Under the pieces are notes generated by a model. That model was not told the DNA's origin. It saw only the letters and a program-made list of their open reading frames with translations, and did no database searches. 44,499 nucleotides of DNA, from the NCBI GenBank assembly GCA_020346245.1, contig CP070778.1, positions 1,728,957-1,773,455 of the forward strand. Direction: 5' to 3'. Below are positions 1 through 8,295 of this stretch, in pieces (within the stretch, counting starts at the first letter, position 1; each line of letters starts with the position of its first letter). The translations under genes were made by a program, and so were the position numbers. This DNA comes from Flavobacteriaceae bacterium. Lineage in GTDB: Bacteria; Bacteroidota; Bacteroidia; Flavobacteriales; Flavobacteriaceae.

Positions 1-1744
1 GATAATGTGGCAACCGTATCAGAGATAGCCTACCGGGTAGGTTTTAGTAGTCCTACTTATTTCAATACATGTTTTCGCATCTATTACGGTTATCCGCCGG
101 GAAAGTTAAAGTATAGGAACAAAGAAGCTGATTCTAAAACATCAATTAAAGAAATTGGAGTGGAAGCTAGTGAACTTGTTAAAGAAAATATATTTCTCAA
201 AGAGGGTAAAAAGTCCTTCAAGAAAAGGTTTGTAATTGTGCCTTTGTTGGTGGTTATATTACTCTTTTTGCTAGTATATATAGTTTATTTGCGCATGGAC
301 TTAGCAGATGCCGCAAAGACTTTTTCAAACTCAATTACAGATAAATCCATTGCCGTTCTTCCATTTAAGAATTATAGTGGAGACCCGGCAATGGATCCAT
401 TTTGTGACGGAATGACTGATGAGGTTATCTCAAGACTCACCAGAATCAAATCCTTCACTAAGGTAAGCTCAAGAACATCAACTTTCCAATACAAAGATTC
501 CGACAAAAGTATACCGGAAATTGCTGGTGAATTGAGGGTCACTCATATTTTAGAAGGGAGTTTTCAAAAATCCGGGGATAAAATAAAAGTGAACCTTCAA
601 TTGATTGATGGCCAGTTAGATGAACATTTATGGGCTGACGAATACATAGGGCATTGGGCTGGCAATGATATTTTCAAGATCCAGGCTGAAGTAGCTGAGA
701 ATATTGTGAGACATATGGACGTTGAGATTTCGGATAGTGAGCACTAGAGTATTCAAAAAACACCTGCAGATAATTACATAGCATATAAAAATTATCTTTT
801 AGCACAATCTCAAAAACATAAGTTCAATAAAATATCTATCCAAAACGCGGTACCATTATATAAAAAAGCGATCAAATTGGATTCAACCTATATTGACCCC
901 TATATTGGTCTTGCAGACACCTATATTATGGGCAGTCTTGTTTGGGGTGTATTTAATGAATGGGAAGCCTGGAAAAATGCGTGGGGTTTATTGCATATGG
1001 CACGTAAATTAGATTCTTTGAACGAACAAATTGAAGCCCAACTATAAGCGGGGTATTTTTACTTCGATTGGAATTTTGAATTGGTGGACAAATACTATCA
1101 AAAAAGGCTTGAAAATTTTTCTTACGACAGGACTCAGGCCATTGATGCAGACTTCGGCAATAAAACAGGATGATATGAAGAGGTCCTTACAACAATGGAT
1201 AAGAATATAGCATTGGATCCCTCAGTGGTTATTTTTAATACTTTTAAAGGGCAGGCGTTGATGTTACAGGGCAAAAAAGATGAAGCTGCCGCCATATTGG
1301 AACATAGCGATCCGTTTTATAGTGACGATTGGTTTTATTTAAGGGAATCTGCCAAATTGCATTATTATCTGGGGAACTATAGGACATTCGTGTACCAATT
1401 GCAAAGACTAATGGCAAATTTCCCCGATCGGCCTCCTATACTGTTTTGGCTAAATTCGGTGAATGATCAAATGAATGGCAACCATGAAGGCGCTCTAAAC
1501 AATCTAAGGGAATTACTAGAAAGCTATAAGTCCGTTGCTTCAGGTAGCCCTGCTTGGTTCACTGCTTTTGTATTATAGTGCCATCAAGAATAATGAAAAA
1601 AACTGGGAATAGCTTCAAAAATCCTATGATAACCATGAGGTTGAGCTTACATGGTTCCGGGAGGAACCCTTATTGATTCCACTTAGAAATGATCCACGTT
1701 ATAAGGTGCTTTATGATAAAATAGGTTTTTCCAAATTAAAGTAA
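1..1744 (+). pseudogene. Decayed AraC-HTH / TolB-like / TPR regulator (3' part, 5' end outside window)
   Basis: The open frame at the left edge starts inside the second half of an AraC-type helix-turn-helix (SEIAYRVGFSSPTYFNTCF). One membrane segment follows at about 233-290, then a TolB/FlgO-like domain (SIAVLPFKNYSGD) up to base 744. After a TAG at 745-747 the same frame continues with TPR-like sequence. It is broken again by TAA at 1045-1047 and TGA at 1171-1173. Near 1567 one extra T in a T-run shifts the frame. The next frame carries YYSAIKNNEKNWE, a TAG at 1610-1612, and a recognisable C-terminus (DPRYKVLYDKIGFSK) ending at the TAA at 1742-1744. Intact family members are membrane-anchored one-protein regulators with a cytoplasmic HTH. 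Each stop is one transition from CAG, CAA, CGA or TGG. All three stop types occur, so decay is far likelier than recoding. No function is expected. Confidence 0.85.
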
Positions 1745-1860
1745 TCCTCATCTGAATATTTGGTTATCCCAAAACCTTATCCTCAAATATCCAATAATCC
1801 TAAATTAAGTTAAGGAAGATGTCCTGAGGCATAAGGCATCATATTTTATATAATTACAAA

Positions 1861-1905
1861 TATGTTGCATTAAGACCCTGAAAGTGCTATAGTAATTGCA
1901 ACATA
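1861..1905. repeat. Perfect 9-bp inverted repeat upstream of the lipoprotein gene
   Basis: TATGTTGCA at 1861-1869 is matched by its exact reverse complement TGCAACATA at 1897-1905, with 27 nt between the arms. It lies in the AT-rich gap 1745-1973, about 70 bp before the lipoprotein start. The rest of that gap shows no gene. The repeat could be a stem-loop or a pair of operator half-sites. No T-tract directly follows, so a simple terminator is unlikely. Confidence 0.5.
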
Positions 1906-1973
1906 GCTAGTATGCCCTCTTTTTAAAATAAAACCACCTTTAGAATAGTACTAATCTTTAAATATTCAATATT

Positions 1974-2639
1974 ATGAAAACAATTATGAATTTTTGTTTT
2001 GCCCTGTTATTAGTAATAGGCACCTCATGTTCCACTGAACCGGATGCACCGGAACTCAAAAGTGTAGCTGCAAAGGCATCTAGCAAGCAAACCGAATCAA
2101 TAGTAGGTCTAGGAGGTATTACAGGCACTGCAACTTTACACAGAAATGCAAATGGCATTACAGTAAATTTTAAAGCAGAAGGTTTGTACCCCGGGGCATA
2201 TACGATCTGGTGGGTAATCTGGAATAAACCACAAAATTGTATTACTCCCGGGGCTTGCGTGGAGGGTGATTTTTTTATAGACGTAGAGGATAAAGAAGTT
2301 GATATAAGGTATGCTGGCGGAAACGTTGTGGGCAATAATGGGAAGGGAAATTTCTCCGGACATTTAAACGCCGGCGATGATAGTCCGGAATCAATTAATG
2401 GGCTCATGGGACTTCCACTTGTCGACGGTTTGGAAGTTGGGAATACTTTTGATGCGGAAATTCATGTTGTTTTAAGAACCCATGGTCCTGCCGTACCGGG
2501 AGTAATCAACGATCAAATTGGATCTTATGCAGGTGGTTGTGATAATCCATTAGAAATACCTCCTTTCACAGAATACCCCGATGAAATAGGAAAATGTGCA
2601 GATATTGCAGCTGCTATATTTGCTCCGGCGCCGCTGTAG
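1974..2639 (+). CDS. Secreted lipoprotein of unknown family
   Basis: The 221-residue product starts with a short hydrophobic signal peptide that ends at a cysteine (LLLVIGTSC, Cys19). The residue three before the cysteine is Gly, so the lipobox is imperfect, and lipidation is an inference. Acidic residues soon after the cysteine (STEPD) would fit surface export of Bacteroidota lipoproteins. The mature part looks beta-rich, with Gly/Asn-rich turns (AGGNVVGNNGKGNFSG) and a conserved-looking patch IHVVLRTHGPAVPG. Four further cysteines, in NCITPGAC, GGCD and GKCAD, could form two disulfides. It resembles CHRD-like extracellular beta domains only loosely, and I do not recognise the family. It stands alone, with a decayed gene upstream and queG downstream. 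A second in-frame ATG at 1986 would shorten the signal peptide. Confidence 0.75.
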   Translation: MKTIMNFCFALLLVIGTSCSTEPDAPELKSVAAKASSKQTESIVGLGGITGTATLHRNANGITVNFKAEGLYPGAYTIWWVIWNKPQNCITPGACVEGDFFIDVEDKEVDIRYAGGNVVGNNGKGNFSGHLNAGDDSPESINGLMGLPLVDGLEVGNTFDAEIHVVLRTHGPAVPGVINDQIGSYAGGCDNPLEIPPFTEYPDEIGKCADIAAAIFAPAPL

Positions 2640-2773
2640 AGTTAAAAAATTATTTGAACTCAGGTCAGTAATGCAGGTGATTGATTGACTTTAATTTCAA
2701 AGTATCCTGGATTTAAAGTCTTAGATAGGATAATTCAAAAATCATTAACTATTATAGGTTATGCATTTTAAAG

Positions 2774-3709
2774 ATGTCTTATCTTGGGGATATGAACAAT
2801 CAGCGCCATAGTCAACTCATAAAAACCGAAGCCAAGCGCCTCGGTTTTTTATCTTGTGGCTTTTCAAAAGCAGAGTTTTTAGAGGAAGAGGCACCTCGGT
2901 TAGAGAAGTGGCTGAAGAACAATATGCATGGGGAGATGCGGTATATGGAGAACCACTTTGACAAGCGCCTGGATCCCCGCTTGTTGGTAGATGGGGCCAA
3001 ATCTGTTATTTCACTCTTACTGAATTATTATCCTCAGGAAATTCAAAACAAAGACACCTATAAAGTCTCCAAGTACGCCTATGGCCAAGATTACCATCAT
3101 GTTATCAAATCCAAATTAAGGCAACTTCAGGAATTTATCTCGGAAGAAATTGGGGAAGTACATGGCAGGGCCTTTGTAGATTCTGCCCCGGTACTCGACA
3201 AGGCTTGGGCAGCAAAAAGTGGCCTGGGATGGATGGGGAAACATTCCAATCTGCTCACACAGCAAATAGGCTCCTTTTACTTTATTGCAGAGTTAATAGT
3301 AGACCTGGAACTGGAATATGATTCACCGGTCACAGATCATTGCGGGAGCTGTACGGCCTGCATAGATGCCTGTCCAACCGAAGCTATTGTGGAGCCTTAT
3401 GTGGTAGATGGTAGCAAGTGCATTTCTTATTTCACTATAGAACTCAAGAATGAAATTCCTTCTTCTGTTAAAAATAAATTTGACGACTGGATCTTTGGTT
3501 GTGATATCTGTCAGGATGTATGCCCCTGGAACAGATTTTCAAAATCCCATGCAGAACCCCTTTTTAATCCGCATCCGGAACTTTTAGCAATGACCAAAAT
3601 GGACTGGGAAGAAATCACTGAAGACGTTTTCAAAAAGGTATTTAAAAAGTCTGCGGTTAAACGCACGAAATTTTCAGGTTTAAAGCGAAACATTAAATTT
3701 CTGGAATAA
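2774..3709 (+). CDS. queG: Epoxyqueuosine reductase QueG
   Basis: QueG reduces epoxyqueuosine to queuosine in tRNA anticodons, using cobalamin and two [4Fe-4S] clusters in the cytoplasm. The sequence shows the catalytic-region motif [13 protein letters not shown] (about 134-146). The ferredoxin motif [12 protein letters not shown] supplies Cys190, 193, 196 and 200. A second set is [10 protein letters not shown] (Cys243, 246, 250), with Cys216 likely completing it. At 311 residues it lacks the C-terminal HEAT-like region of the longer E. coli enzyme, which is usual for Bacteroidota. An ATG at 2792 is an alternative start, and either leaves the core intact. The gene appears monocistronic. Codons 16-26 contain a terminator-like hairpin, described separately. 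The function is secure and the exact start is not. Confidence 0.95.
   Translation: MSYLGDMNNQRHSQLIKTEAKRLGFLSCGFSKAEFLEEEAPRLEKWLKNNMHGEMRYMENHFDKRLDPRLLVDGAKSVISLLLNYYPQEIQNKDTYKVSKYAYGQDYHHVIKSKLRQLQEFISEEIGEVHGRAFVDSAPVLDKAWAAKSGLGWMGKHSNLLTQQIGSFYFIAELIVDLELEYDSPVTDHCGSCTACIDACPTEAIVEPYVVDGSKCISYFTIELKNEIPSSVKNKFDDWIFGCDICQDVCPWNRFSKSHAEPLFNPHPELLAMTKMDWEEITEDVFKKVFKKSAVKRTKFSGLKRNIKFLE
2821..2850 (+). terminator. Terminator-like hairpin inside the 5' coding region of queG
   Basis: AAAAACCGA at 2821-2829 pairs perfectly with TCGGTTTTT at 2841-2849 across an 11-nt loop that allows two more G-C pairs. Six T residues end the element at 2850. Sequence and shape match an intrinsic terminator, but it sits within codons 16-26 of queG. 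It may act as an attenuator or be a by-product of codon choice. Its activity is not shown by sequence alone. Confidence 0.45.
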
Positions 3710-3860
3710 TGCACCCTCAGAACTATAACGTTTTCGGAGTTAAAATAATGAAGTTTTAAGTAAGACTTTATGGTTAACAAAGATAAAGAGCTATATTGAA
3801 GGTCTGTTTACCAAGCATTTACAATAGAGTGAAATTTGTTTTATCTACACAGCCCGTACT

Positions 3861-5177
3861 ATGAAGATTATGAAACCTGAGTTAAGTTTTTGGCAAATAT
3901 TCAATATGAATGTCGGTTTTCTTGGCATCCAATTCAGTTTTGGGTTACAACAGAGTGCGATCAACCCTATTTTTCTCTTTTTAGGGGCACCTGAAGATAT
4001 GCTGCCAATATTAAATATTGCCGGCCCGGTCACAGGTTTGGTTGTTCAGCCTCTTGTAGGAGCCATTTCAGATAAAACATGGTCACCAAAGTGGGGTCGT
4101 AGAAAACCATTTTTTCTAGTCGGGGCTATTATTGGGAGTTTGTGCCTGTTCGCATTTCCTTTAAGTCCGGCACTATGGTTTGCTGTAGGGTTACTTTGGA
4201 TTTTAGATGTAGGTAACAACATGGCAATGGAACCTTACAGGGCCTTTGTAGGCGATAAGCTGCCTGGTAGACAACTGAGTTTGGGTTATCAAATGCAGAG
4301 TCTTTTTGTTGGTGCCGGTATTGTACTTGCCAATGCTTCTATTTTTCTGTTCCAGGATTGGTTTGGCGGAGATGCTGCTTCAGAGGTAGCAGGATCGATT
4401 CCTAAATGGTTGTATTATTCCTTTTTTATAGGTTCCGTTTTATCCGTAACCACAATTCTATGGTCTGTTCTCAAAACCCCGGAAATTCCCCCAAGCGATG
4501 AAGAACTTGAGGTAATCAATTCTCATAAGAAATTGCCTTTTGCAGAACGTTTTAAAATGCCATTTATTGAAATTGCTAATGCAGTTAAGGAGATGCCCAA
4601 GTTTATGTGGAAGCTCTCGGTGGTATATCTTTTCCAATGGTATGCGTTATTTGTTTATTGGCAGTTTATAACACCCTTGTTTATGAAAACTATGGGATAT
4701 GATCTCTCATCTGCAGCTGCCCAATCTGCAAAAATGAGTACGACTTATAATATTGCAACTGTTGTTGTTGCTTTAGCCCTGGTTCCATTGACCTTAAGGT
4801 TTGGCGGAAAGAAAATTTATGCAGCAAGTTTATTTGGTACCGGAATAGCTTTGATGAGCATACCATATATTACAGATCCAATTTATGTACTTTTTCCAAT
4901 GGTGCTTTTCGGTATTGGTTGGGCTGCTATGATGGGTATTCCTTATACTATGGTTTCTAACATAGTACCTCAGGAGCGGCGTGGAGTTTATATGGGTATT
5001 TTGAACATGATGATTGTGATTCCCATGGGAATTGAAACACTCACTTTCGGGCCAATCTTTAAGCTATTCTTAGGGGGTAATGCCGTAAACGCAATGCTCT
5101 TTGGGGGTACATTCTTTATGATTGCTGCAATTTTGGCGCTGCGCTTAAATGCAACTGCTAATAAAAAACAAGAATAA
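3861..5177 (+). CDS. MFS sugar transporter, SLC45/GPH-like
   Basis: This 438-residue inner-membrane protein has about twelve hydrophobic segments and the loop motif WGRRKPFFLVGA after the second or third segment. That motif is typical of sucrose/maltose-type (SLC45, GPH-like) cation symporters. The motif DVGNNMAMEPYRAFVGDKLP in the next segments is also characteristic of this group. The likely role is proton-coupled uptake of a disaccharide or oligosaccharide. The substrate cannot be read from the sequence, and no glycoside hydrolase or regulator gene lies beside it. An ATG at 3870 is an alternative start, three codons downstream. The gene stands alone between queG and maeB, with about 150 and 190 bp of non-coding sequence on its two sides. 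Confidence 0.85.
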   Translation: MKIMKPELSFWQIFNMNVGFLGIQFSFGLQQSAINPIFLFLGAPEDMLPILNIAGPVTGLVVQPLVGAISDKTWSPKWGRRKPFFLVGAIIGSLCLFAFPLSPALWFAVGLLWILDVGNNMAMEPYRAFVGDKLPGRQLSLGYQMQSLFVGAGIVLANASIFLFQDWFGGDAASEVAGSIPKWLYYSFFIGSVLSVTTILWSVLKTPEIPPSDEELEVINSHKKLPFAERFKMPFIEIANAVKEMPKFMWKLSVVYLFQWYALFVYWQFITPLFMKTMGYDLSSAAAQSAKMSTTYNIATVVVALALVPLTLRFGGKKIYAASLFGTGIALMSIPYITDPIYVLFPMVLFGIGWAAMMGIPYTMVSNIVPQERRGVYMGILNMMIVIPMGIETLTFGPIFKLFLGGNAVNAMLFGGTFFMIAAILALRLNATANKKQE

Positions 5178-5321
5178 GGGAAGGTCGCAAATCGTAAATT
5201 CAATAATCTTCCTTTGTACAGGAACATTACATAATTGGATTTTTTATTTCAGTAAGAATTAATAGCCTCCCTAAAATATCATCCAAACGTTGATGTAATT
5301 TTAATTGTATTCGAAGATATG

Positions 5322-5351
5322 TTTGTATCCAAAGAAATACTCTTAAATTTG
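5322..5351 (+). promoter_or_regulatory. Bacteroidota-type promoter for maeB-ruvA-sprA
   Basis: TTTG at 5322-5325 and TAAATTTG at 5344-5351 are separated by 18 nt, which matches the Bacteroidota sigma-factor consensus. The maeB ATG follows 17 nt after the -7 box. Confidence 0.65.
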
Positions 5352-5368
5352 AGAATCAAAATAAACCC

Positions 5369-7678
5369 ATGTCCGAAGAAAAGAAAAGAAGAGAGGCATT
5401 AATCTATCATGCAAAACCACAACCCGGTAAAATTAAAGTTGTGCCTACAAAGCCTTACGCCACCCAGCGAGATTTGGCTCTTGCATACTCCCCGGGGGTT
5501 GCAGAACCCTGTCTTGAAATTAAAAAGGACGAGGAGAATGTTTATAAATATACTGCCAAGGGTAATATTGTAGCTATTATTTCGAATGGTACTGCCGTTC
5601 TGGGACTGGGAGATATTGGACCAGAAGCGTCCAAGCCTGTCATGGAAGGCAAGAGTTTATTATTTAAAATTTTTGCAGATATAGACGGTATTGATATCGA
5701 ACTGGATACAAAAGACGTAGATAAATTCGTAGAAACCGTAAAAATCATTGCACCCACTTTTGGAGGGATAAACCTGGAAGATATTAAAGCTCCTGAAGCT
5801 TTTGAGATTGAACGCAGATTAAAGGAAGAGTTGGATATTCCTGTGATGCATGATGATCAACACGGGACAGCAATTATTTCGGCGGCAGCATTGCTAAACG
5901 CATTGGAGATAGCGAATAAGAAAATTGAAAAAGTAAGAATCGTGGTAAGTGGGGCAGGGGCAGCAGCGGTTTCATGTACCAGACTTTATAAGGCCTTTGG
6001 GGCGATTTCAGAGAATATTGTGATGCTTGATAGCAAAGGTGTAATTCGCGAAGATGCCGAAAACCTTACCCAGGAAAAGCGTGAATTTGCTACAAAGCGG
6101 AAGATAGATACCTTAGAAGAAGCTGTGCTGGACGCAGACGTTTTTATAGGTCTTTCAATAGCCGATATCCTCACTCCTGAAATGCTTAAGTCAATGGCAA
6201 AAAACCCTATTGTCTTTGCTATGGCCAATCCGGACCCCGAGATAAACTATAAATTGGCTTGCAGTACAAGAGATGATGTTATTATGGCCACGGGAAGATC
6301 TGACCATCCTAATCAGGTAAATAATGTTTTGGGCTTTCCATTTATCTTTCGTGGGGCACTGGATGTCAGGGCAACCAAAATTAATGAAGCCATGAAAATG
6401 GCTGCCGTAAAAGCATTATCTGAACTTACCAAGCAACCGGTCCCGGAACAGGTTAATATTGCCTATGGTGAAACCAGATTAACCTTTGGCAAGGACTATA
6501 TCATACCAAAACCTTTTGATCCCAGGCTTATAGCGGAAATACCCCCGGCCGTGGCACAGGCAGCTATGGATAGTGGCGTTGCCAAAGCACCTATTGAAGA
6601 CTGGAACAGGTATAGGGAGGAACTCCTTAAACGATCCGGAGATGATAATAAGGTAATGCGCCTGTTGATGAATAGGGCCAAAAGCAATCCGAAAAAGATC
6701 GTTTTTGCAGAAGCAAATCATCTTGATGTATTAAAAACTGCACAAATTGCTTATGAAGAAGGGATCGCAAGCCCTATCCTGTTAGGTAACAAAGAGGTAA
6801 TACTGGAATTGAAAAAGGAATTGGAATTTGATGCAGATGTATTGATTATTGACCCTAAAGATGAAGATTCAGAAGAGAAAAGAAAGAATTACGCTGCTAA
6901 ATTCTTCGAAGCCAGAAAGAGAAGTGGCGTTACTTTGTACGGGGCAAACACTAAAATGCGGGAGCGTAATTATTTTGGGGCAATGATGGTGATGGAAGGT
7001 GATGCGGATGGTATGATTTCGGGGCATTCAAGGGCTTATGCCAATGTGGTGAAACCAATTTTTGAAGTTATAGGAAAAGCAAACAATGTTTCTAAAGCGG
7101 CAACAGCGCATATTATGATTACGCAGAGGGGTCCCTTGATCCTGTCAGATACCTCCATAAATATTGATCCAAATTCAGAAGAATTAGCTGAAATTGCCCA
7201 GATGACGGCTAATCTTGGGGTGGCATTTGGTTTTGATCCTGTTTTGGCGTTGTTGTCTTATTCCAATTTTGGTTCTTCCAGTCATCCGCATGCTGTTAAA
7301 GTAAGAGAAGCCATTAAGATATTACATGCAAGAAATCCGGAATTAGTCGTAGATGGCGAAATCCAAACAGATTTTGCACTTAACAAGAAACTACGAAAAA
7401 GCCAGTTCCCTTTTTCAACACTCGGTGGAAAGAAAGTTAATACCTTAATTTTCCCAAATCTTGAATCTGCCAATATTACTTATAAATTACTAAAAGAGCT
7501 TCATGCTGCAGATTCAATAGGTCCTATTATGCTGGGTCTTCGAAAGGCCGTTCATGTTTTACAATTAGGTGCCAGTGTGGAGGAAATGGTGAATATGACT
7601 GCTGTTGCGGTTATAGATGCCCAGGAACGTGAGAAAAGGAGGAAGGTAAAAATGGGATTGAGCGACCAGACAGATTAA
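5369..7678 (+). CDS. maeB: NADP-dependent malic enzyme with C-terminal phosphotransacetylase domain
   Basis: This cytoplasmic enzyme oxidatively decarboxylates malate to pyruvate and makes NADPH. The N-terminal malic domain includes LAYSPGVAEPCLEI (Tyr40 region), GDIGPEASKPVMEGK (Lys95) and MHDDQHGTAI (about 160-169). A Rossmann motif, VVSGAGAAAVS, lies near residues 192-202. From about residue 425 a phosphate acetyltransferase-like domain follows (LLMNRAKSNPKKIVFAEAN). In this family that domain is regulatory and usually not catalytic. The length of 769 residues is normal for the fused MaeB class. A good promoter precedes it, and ruvA starts 30 bp after its stop, so it leads an operon with ruvA and sprA. 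Confidence 0.95.
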   Translation: MSEEKKRREALIYHAKPQPGKIKVVPTKPYATQRDLALAYSPGVAEPCLEIKKDEENVYKYTAKGNIVAIISNGTAVLGLGDIGPEASKPVMEGKSLLFKIFADIDGIDIELDTKDVDKFVETVKIIAPTFGGINLEDIKAPEAFEIERRLKEELDIPVMHDDQHGTAIISAAALLNALEIANKKIEKVRIVVSGAGAAAVSCTRLYKAFGAISENIVMLDSKGVIREDAENLTQEKREFATKRKIDTLEEAVLDADVFIGLSIADILTPEMLKSMAKNPIVFAMANPDPEINYKLACSTRDDVIMATGRSDHPNQVNNVLGFPFIFRGALDVRATKINEAMKMAAVKALSELTKQPVPEQVNIAYGETRLTFGKDYIIPKPFDPRLIAEIPPAVAQAAMDSGVAKAPIEDWNRYREELLKRSGDDNKVMRLLMNRAKSNPKKIVFAEANHLDVLKTAQIAYEEGIASPILLGNKEVILELKKELEFDADVLIIDPKDEDSEEKRKNYAAKFFEARKRSGVTLYGANTKMRERNYFGAMMVMEGDADGMISGHSRAYANVVKPIFEVIGKANNVSKAATAHIMITQRGPLILSDTSINIDPNSEELAEIAQMTANLGVAFGFDPVLALLSYSNFGSSSHPHAVKVREAIKILHARNPELVVDGEIQTDFALNKKLRKSQFPFSTLGGKKVNTLIFPNLESANITYKLLKELHAADSIGPIMLGLRKAVHVLQLGASVEEMVNMTAVAVIDAQEREKRRKVKMGLSDQTD

Positions 7679-7708
7679 TAAACCAATTCAATTACAAAAA
7701 AAGCAGGA

Positions 7709-8290
7709 ATGATTACCCATCTAAAAGGGAGGCTTGTAGAAAAAAATCCAACTTACGTGGTAATAGAATGTGCCGGTGTTGGCTATTTTGTAAACATTTC
7801 ACTCCATACGTTTTCAAAAATTTCAGATTCTGAAAACATTCAACTTTATACGCATTTGCAGATAAAGGAAGACTCGCATACGCTCTATGGCTTTGCGGAA
7901 ATCTCTGAAAGAGAAATATTCAGGTTATTATTGTCGGTTTCCGGAATCGGATCAAATATTGCAAGGACCATGCTTTCTTCACTCACCCCCTTTCAGATTA
8001 GAGATGCAATTGCCTGTGGGGATGTTCCTACAATTCAGTCTGTCAAGGGTATAGGCGCCAAAACAGCACAACGGGTAATTTTAGACCTAAAAGACAAGAT
8101 TCTAAAAATCTATGATCTGGATGAAGTTTCACAAAATTCAAACAATACAAATAAAGAAGAAGCGTTATCTGCTTTAGAGGTTCTCGGGTTTGTCCGGAGG
8201 CAGTCAGAAAAGGCTGTGGACAAGGTTTTGACTCAGGACCCCTCACTAAGCGCAGAGGACATTATAAAACACGCGCTTAAAAATTTGTAA
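7709..8290 (+). CDS. ruvA: Holliday junction branch migration protein RuvA
   Basis: RuvA binds Holliday junctions as a tetramer and recruits the RuvB motor during recombination and repair. The 193-residue product begins with the family's OB-fold (MITHLKGRLVEKNPTYVVIE). Two helix-hairpin-helix motifs follow at about 70-130 (VSGIGSNIART and VKGIGAKTAQRVILDLKDK). A linker and a small C-terminal domain that contacts RuvB come last (EALSALEVLGF). The gene lies 30 bp after maeB, and the sprA start is only 5 nt after its stop, so it is co-transcribed and probably translationally coupled with sprA. ruvB and ruvC are not in the window. Confidence 0.96.
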   Translation: MITHLKGRLVEKNPTYVVIECAGVGYFVNISLHTFSKISDSENIQLYTHLQIKEDSHTLYGFAEISEREIFRLLLSVSGIGSNIARTMLSSLTPFQIRDAIACGDVPTIQSVKGIGAKTAQRVILDLKDKILKIYDLDEVSQNSNNTNKEEALSALEVLGFVRRQSEKAVDKVLTQDPSLSAEDIIKHALKNL

Positions 8291-8295
8291 TAAGT

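Noticed and set aside
745..1612. Programmed stop-codon readthrough or recoding in the first gene
   Set aside because: All three stop types occur without a shared context, and a frameshift is also present, so decay is simpler.
3827..3834. GAGTGAAA before the MFS gene as a second LytTR site
   Set aside because: Only one copy is present; nothing similar lies 21 bp away on either side.
5179..5214. GGAAG...CTTCC hairpin after the MFS gene
   Set aside because: The stem is five pairs with a 24-nt loop and only three T follow.
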